NCBI GenBank assembly: GCA_018340805.1
Contig: JACMZG010001870.1
Coordinates: 24,260,271 to 24,324,270 of the forward strand
From: Microvelia longipes
Lineage: Eukaryota; Arthropoda; Insecta; Hemiptera; Veliidae
Direction: 5' to 3'
DNA length: 64,000 bases
Part shown: positions 58,370 through 64,000 of the stretch, piece by piece
Layout: every line of letters starts with the position of its first letter
Position numbering within the stretch: position 1 is the first letter of the stretch
Translations under genes and position numbers: made by a program
Notes under the pieces: model-generated
The model's database searches: none
The model's input: the letters and a program-made list of their open reading frames with translations, nothing else
Told to the model about the DNA's origin: nothing

Positions 58370-58580
58370 TACGATTTATTCCCAGTGGTCACCCATCTGG
58401 GAACTGACCACGCTCGATGCTGCTTAACTGTTATGATACTTTATAATAACTTTTATGACAAACACACACTTACAGACAGCCAACTTTGTAAAAACACTTA
58501 GAAGGCCTCTGGATTTAAGTGGCCTTAATAACACCTGAATTCAGGTGGCATCCCGGTTTCAATTTGTATTGCAAACGCAA
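58370..58580 (-). repeat. 5S-SINE head joined to family S2 sequence, minus strand
   Basis: 58378-58440 is the inverted 5S head (CAGTGGTCACCCATCTGG, CGCTCGATGCTGCTTAACTG). 58440-58580 matches family S2 in reverse (ACACTTACAGACAGCCAACT, TGACATCCCGG-type tail). The two families abut. Confidence 0.6.
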
Positions 58581-58814
58581 TACATTTCCTTTATACCTAT
58601 AAATAAGGAAAATTAAAAATAGAAAGATGTATCCCAGAAGGTAATAAATACAGTATTCTAAGTTTCATTTTTTTAAATTTCTCTTTATTTAATAAATTAC
58701 AATTTTTAAATCTGCTAATTAATCTAGAGAATATCCCTCACTAGAGGCATGGCCTGTGCTGTGAGGGAGAACACGTATTTAACACGGAAAATACACACGT
58801 ATTTTAATACGTGT

Positions 58815-59058
58815 TGTAAATTTAAGGCTTGTGAAATCACAAATTTTAAGCAGCATCGAGCCATGTAAGTACCTGGATGGGTGACCACTGGGAGAAAAAC
58901 AATTGTTTTGACTGTCAAAGAACAAATAGAGCGCGTCGGCAATATTACATCTTACTTTAATTAAATTGAACGATTTCCATAATCTTTCCATATGAGTTCG
59001 AAATTGTGAGGATGAGTGTATATACTATATAGCAAATCCAATTGTGTGAGGAAAATTT
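58815..59058 (+). repeat. 5S rRNA-derived SINE
   Basis: TTTTAAGCAGCATCGAGCCA, CCTGGATGGGTGACCACTGGG, then a diverged body (GAGGATGAGTGTATA, GCAAATCCAATTGTGTGAGG). Confidence 0.8.
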
Positions 59059-59604
59059 TATTTAATATTTGTTTAATTAATAATTATTTGACCGCTTATT
59101 AGAATGTAAATAAACAAATAAGTAAAATGTTTATTTATAGATTACACAATGTTAATATTTTTCATAAAATAATAACAGCACATATCTACAAATAGGATAT
59201 ATTCTATTTTTTTAATAGATATCCTTTTTATTAGAAGTTTTTTGTAAAATAAATAAAATGTTTAAATAGTGTGTGTTTTCCTAACAGATATATTTTGTAT
59301 TTCAATGCAGTCGTGTCAAGCATAACTAGTGAAATTCGAAACGGTTTTTTAGAGACACCTCAATTAATAATTTATTTTTTTGGAGAGACGTCACTATTAA
59401 CATTGATTTAATATAACTTTAAAAACCTCCTAAATTGGTAAATCTACAAATTCTTCATATTTTTAAATTTAAATATTTTAATTCTAATTTATTAATTTTT
59501 GCTTTTCCCCTTTAAACCTTAGGTATATAGATAACGTATTGTGTTTTAGTATTGTTAATTTGACTCAATTATACATTTCAGATGTTATTAAGATATCCAA
59601 TGGG

Positions 59605-59770
59605 GTGTTTATTAAGTTTTCTGTCTGTCTGGATTTGTGTGTGTGACATTATTATCGTTGCTGTCAATTCCTAATGCTAGAGATTAGGAACTTAGCACAA
59701 AAATCAATCTTTAGTTCTTTCTGTGGCACGTGGAAAATATTTTCATGTCGTTTTTAACCTTCATGACTTG
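59605..59770 (+). repeat. SINE-like family S2 copy
   Basis: TTTCTGTCTGTCTGGATTTG, TGTGTGTGACATTATTATCG, then GAACTTAGCACAAAAATCAA. Lies about 150 bp before a 5S-SINE. Confidence 0.5.
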
Positions 59771-59914
59771 GTAAAAAATTCCAATTATAAAAAAACGGTT
59801 AATAAAAATTTAAAAGTTGAAAATAAAAAAATGATCTACCAAATTGAGTTAAAATCGTACCCCTTTATATAATAAATACGGCGACTAAATCGACGGTTTA
59901 TGTCAAATTACTTG

Positions 59915-60080
59915 TCATCACTTATTAGCATCGAGCGATGTCAGTATCTGGATCGGTGATTGCTGGAAATAAAATACATGTTTTCACTCACTGGGACGAG
60001 TCCGAAGTGATGAGTATGATCATAATAAGTCTGATATAGGAAATATGTTCCGAGGTACCCCGTACTCGATTTTTAAAAAC
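59915..60080 (+). repeat. 5S rRNA-derived SINE
   Basis: TTAGCATCGAGCGATGTCAG, CTGGATCGGTGATTGCTGG, GGGACGAGTCCGAAGTGATG and TTCCGAGGTACCCCGTACTC. Confidence 0.8.
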
Positions 60081-63000
60081 AAAATATATTTATATGTTAA
60101 TTATACTATATTTTTTATTTATTCTACTTTAATATTAAAATACAAACATTTTTTTTATCGTACTCATGTCACCTGTGGATGGTATATTTCATTCCATGTT
60201 GAGACCATTCAGTGACTTTTCTTGCACATCATTATTTGACTAATAATTCTCTTGTCCATGTCTTGTTTCTCTGATTGTATTAGACCTACTGCTATGCCTA
60301 TAGATTTTAATTTTCTGTTCTTTTTAGTTTCTTTTCTTTTAAACAAGTAGGAAAAAATACAACGGATAATTATGGTGAAACCTAGGTTTTGGATTTTTAG
60401 GTTGAACACCATACTTTTTCTTATACCTACGGTAGTATGTTGGAAAAGTAAAAAAAAATCTATATTTAATTAAGAAACAAACTTTCCTTCTAATTCTTAT
60501 GTTTTCTTTAAAATATATTATATGTAATCTAATTTTATTATTATAATCACATAAATAAGATACACACAATACTAGTATTTCCTCAGAGACAGATGTGTTA
60601 AGATTTATGTCTATAGAAGACTCAGATTTATAGATATCCCAACCTCAATGCCTATCCGCAATATTTTGTAATATCTACAAAATATATAGACAAAAACCTT
60701 TTTTGCCCTTATGTGTTGGATCTAAAGTCTATCATAAATCCTTTGGAACCATTTATCATATCAGCGTACACTTTATTGTATTGGACCCAGTCAATTATAA
60801 GAAGTGAGAATTTTTTCCTCTAAAAAGAGGAGGTTATTGGATTAAAAAAATGTCAATGTGACAAGAGACAGTATCTTGGCACCTCTATTATAGAGACTAT
60901 CTATAGCGAAGGGTTTATATTGTCCCCTCTTTATTAAAGTGCCTCTGTAGTTCCTTCTTCCCTAAAAGCTTTTTTCTTCCGTCAAAAAATATAACTTATT
61001 TTGTGTTGTATAAAAAGTTAGAACTAACTTGAGCCGGTCAGAGGGACAGTGGTATAATAGCAGTTTTACTGACTTTCGTGCATTTACCTAAAATTATTTT
61101 GCGTTTGACCTGAAAGAAAAATGTTCCAAAACTTTTTTCGACGCATTTTTTGTATATTTTGTTTTGGAAAATATTTAAAATTCATTCCTTACCAAAATTA
61201 CTATAATTGGGCCTCATTAACTCAGATATTTTTAAACTGAAAATAAAAATTCAATTTTCCTACTAACATTATTTTTTCCCTTAAATTATCTATCACCCAT
61301 ATAGTTCGGCATTGTTTGAAAAATTAAGGCCTTATCATAGTCCTTATCACCTGACAGTGTTGCCAACTTCAAAAAATTTAATACAACTGTCTATTGGACT
61401 TGACTGTGAGTTTTACTACAGGGTTTACCATGCCAGATGTGGGAGGAATTTTGAACTTACACCATTAATACTTCCAACGCTTGGTATTTTGTTTAATGTA
61501 ATAGCACATTCTTCATATAATTCCGATCTAGATAAATCTTATGGCAATAAACAATATTTTGCATAAAAAAATCAAATAAAAAAAAATTGGCTTGGACCAC
61601 TGTTCCTCCGACCAGCTCACATATCTATGGATTTTTTTCTATTTATTTACATTATCATAAGAACCTAAAAAATAGCTGTCATATTAGCGTATTTAAAAAA
61701 TTTCTAGTTGAGGTTGTCGGACTTCTCTGAACATTTAATTCTAATCTATAATTATGTAGGTAGAATTCCTAGGCGCTCTTCTTATCTCGCGATAATTTTG
61801 GACCTACCCACGCTTTTTCATACGGACCTACCCATAACCATGCTTATTGTTACTTTTGCTTTTGCTTATTGTTGCTTATTATTATTGCTACGTTCTTAAT
61901 GTTAAGCCTATTTTTAGCCTGAACTTACTCTGCTTCTTTAAAATTAAGTCACCTATTCATGTTTATAAAACTTTGTTCTATCTTATTATATACTATAATA
62001 AGATTAATATTTCTAAAAAATAGCTCATAAAACAGAATGAAATTTCAAAAATTATTTTAATAAGTTTTTAATTATTTAATTAAAGTTAGTATCTATATTC
62101 CCATTTTCCTTCCACATTTTGTAATTTTCTTCCTATCTTGGCTTTCATAGTTTTTAAAGGTTTGGGTAGCTTTATAAGGGGAATTGAATTACTTCCACAT
62201 GAAACTATATTTCACTATAGTTTGCTCTATAAAATTGATTTTATTTGAGCTGTTGTTAGCTCTAAAAGTGAATCTCTTGGTGCGTGTGGAATCATCCAGG
62301 TGACTAGGTTTTATTTATTTTGTCCCACTATTGTTTTACAGTGTTACTTATCACAAATAGTTAGTGTTATACATGGCAATAGTGTTATTTGTGATGTATC
62401 ACATTTTTTTATGGTTGCATCACAAACTCCTTTCTACATTGCATGCATTGAAAAATCGGGTAGGGTATTAATGATGGTTTGAATGTACGTAAAAGCATAT
62501 TTACTTTCCTTTTAGCGAATTTCATTTGAAGCAAATTTTATGTAAGCACTTCTCTTTTATTGGTTTTAGTTAAAAGCACAAGAGAATTTATTTTTAAAAG
62601 ATTTATTTGTTTCTCGTTATAACTTTTTTTAAAGAGTTTATTTAAAAAGTTTACTGAGTGGTTTTTTTCTTATGAACATTTGGTTTTTATTTTGTTGGAT
62701 TTGTTTTAACCAAAGTAAGATGAATTGTGAGTTTATTTTTAGTTAATACGTAATGTAAAATAAATAGTAGCACATATTGATATTTCTTTTGTAAGTTACC
62801 TTCTGAATTTTCTACATTTTTATTAACAATAGTTTTAAGACATTTATTTGTCAATTTTTGCTCCAAGACTCATCCCGATCTGTTATACTGATCATTTTAA
62901 AGTTATACTGATCCACAAGGTAGTTGGAAGGGGATCCTCACCTCTTGTTTTACCCAAGTTAGCCTACTATCCCAGGCAATTAGTACAATAATAAGTGGGT

Positions 63001-63600
63001 CAGTGTAGAGAGCCTCATTTAATAATATCGTCTTTGTTTAGTCAATTGTTATCAGAAAAATGAGGCTTATCAGGTTTATCAAGTAACGGAACTTGAAAGA
63101 GAGAGTGGGGGATCGATGATTTATACTCGATCTTTGGTCCCCCTTATTTAAGAAAAATTACCTCGCTCATTTTTTCCTTTGGAAATTACCCAAGAAGGGC
63201 CTAACTAATCAAATTAGTCATATGCTCTTAGAAGTCATCATCACTTGTACCAAAACCTCAAATTCCAATCACGAATAATAGAAGGTGGTTATAGTTTTAA
63301 AAAAGAGTTTATAAATCATAGATTACTTAGCAAGTATGCCATGCTTTTGGTGGTCTTTGTTCTGCTCTTTTGTTCAACGTTTTTGTTTTTAGTTTTCTTG
63401 TGTGTGTGTTGTGTTTGTTGCATTCTTATATAGAAAAATAAAGATGTGGAAGCTCAGACACCCTAAACCCATTTTAGGAATACATTTTTTAAAGGGCCCA
63501 ACACTACTATATAAAGTAAGGGAATTGTGTTATCAGTGTGACCCTTTGTATCACGTTTGTTAAAATTTCATACCTATGTACATCAAGTTATTTTTTTTCG
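60081..63600. other. Intergenic, no gene recognised
   Basis: AT-rich. A family S2 tail (about 60370-60450) and a 10-bp hairpin TCTTATTATA/TATAATAAGA (61981-62003) are the only structure noted. Confidence 0.45.
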
Positions 63601-63619
63601 GTCCGAACCCTGGATTTCA

Positions 63620-63870
63620 CCTCCTGAGTTGTTTTCACAAAGTCATTAACATATGTATCATTGACATATTAACACATTTTTTACGAAGTCATGTATAAGA
63701 CCAACATGTGCCAAGTTTTTTCTCTTATCAGCATTAGTTTAGATATTATTGAACAACATGTATACGATTTTTAAATAATTGTAAAAATCGAAAAATGATC
63801 CAATAAAGTTGAAATTTAGTTCAAGTGTATTCATTTAAGTAAGTTTTAAGTTCCTAAAGTTTCGGTTTAT
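63620..63870 (+). repeat. SINE-like family S2 copy
   Basis: TTTTCACAAAGTCATTAACA, then a CCAACATGTGCCAAGTTTTT stretch close to the 4660-4740 copy. Diverged. Confidence 0.4.
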
Positions 63871-63880
63871 TACGGAAAAT

Positions 63881-64000
63881 ATATCTATGGTTGTCAGATC
63901 ATAAAAGTTAAGCAGCATCGGACGAGGTCAGTGCTAGACAGTTGGGTGGCCGCTAGAAATATAACGAACGTATTAATTCTCTGTGGACCAGCGAAGCGAG
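63881..64000 (+). repeat. 5S rRNA-derived SINE, cut by the window end
   Basis: ATATCTATGGTTGTCAGATC, ATAAAAGTTAAGCAGCATCG, GTTGGGTGGCCGCTAG and the start of the body (GACCAGCGAAGCGAG) at the last base. Confidence 0.8.

Noticed and set aside
61312..61566. 84-codon open frame
   Set aside because: No recognisable motif or partner exon; composition does not stand out.
39791..64000. A third clip-protease copy downstream
   Set aside because: No clip exon, AAHC, GDSGGP or VWPE-like sequence was found on either strand after 39039.

Overview
The window is eukaryotic, AT-rich genomic DNA, almost certainly from an insect. The genes are split by GT-AG introns, the two coding loci are arthropod-type clip-domain serine proteases, and most of the rest is transposons, MITEs, 5S-rRNA-derived SINEs, satellites and AT microsatellites. 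The order of insect cannot be fixed from this sequence alone.

Two complete paralogous protease genes lie head to tail on the + strand. Gene A (282-8930) and gene B (11422-39039) each have eight coding exons with the same intron phases. Their products (406 and 422 aa as assembled by hand) run signal peptide, clip domain (six Cys), linker, and S1A trypsin-like domain with the full His/Asp/Ser triad. A Leu sits just before the Ile that starts the catalytic chain, and a CxxY motif precedes the activation site. Together these point to the CLIPC (Snake-like) group, which act as middle proteases in Toll or melanization cascades. Gene A is compact (introns 0.5-2 kb), and its intron 6 appears to use a GC-AG splice pair. 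Gene B is about four times longer because its introns are full of transposons.

Intron 3 of gene B (10.2 kb) is the richest region. It holds a 149-bp satellite, a GGAGC-palindrome island, a MITE flanked by TTAA, and a foldback element whose arms are 184-bp tandem repeats in opposite orientation. That foldback carries three nested insertions: a LINE, a Tc1/mariner-type MITE, and a hAT-type element inserted at the very edge of the mariner MITE. Introns 4-7 of gene B carry three minus-strand LINE remnants, a 508-bp MITE and two copies of an AGGGCCCT-rich repeat (the second copy lies just 3' of the gene).

From about 39 to 64 kb I find no convincing multi-exon gene. This part holds 5S-derived SINEs in both orientations, another SINE-like family, a roughly 313-bp tandem array ending in an inverted unit and flanked by a 19-bp direct repeat (46.4-48.1 kb), an orphan exon-like piece of histone H1 (49.0 kb), a 560-bp MITE (52.2 kb) and long stretches of unremarkable AT-rich DNA.
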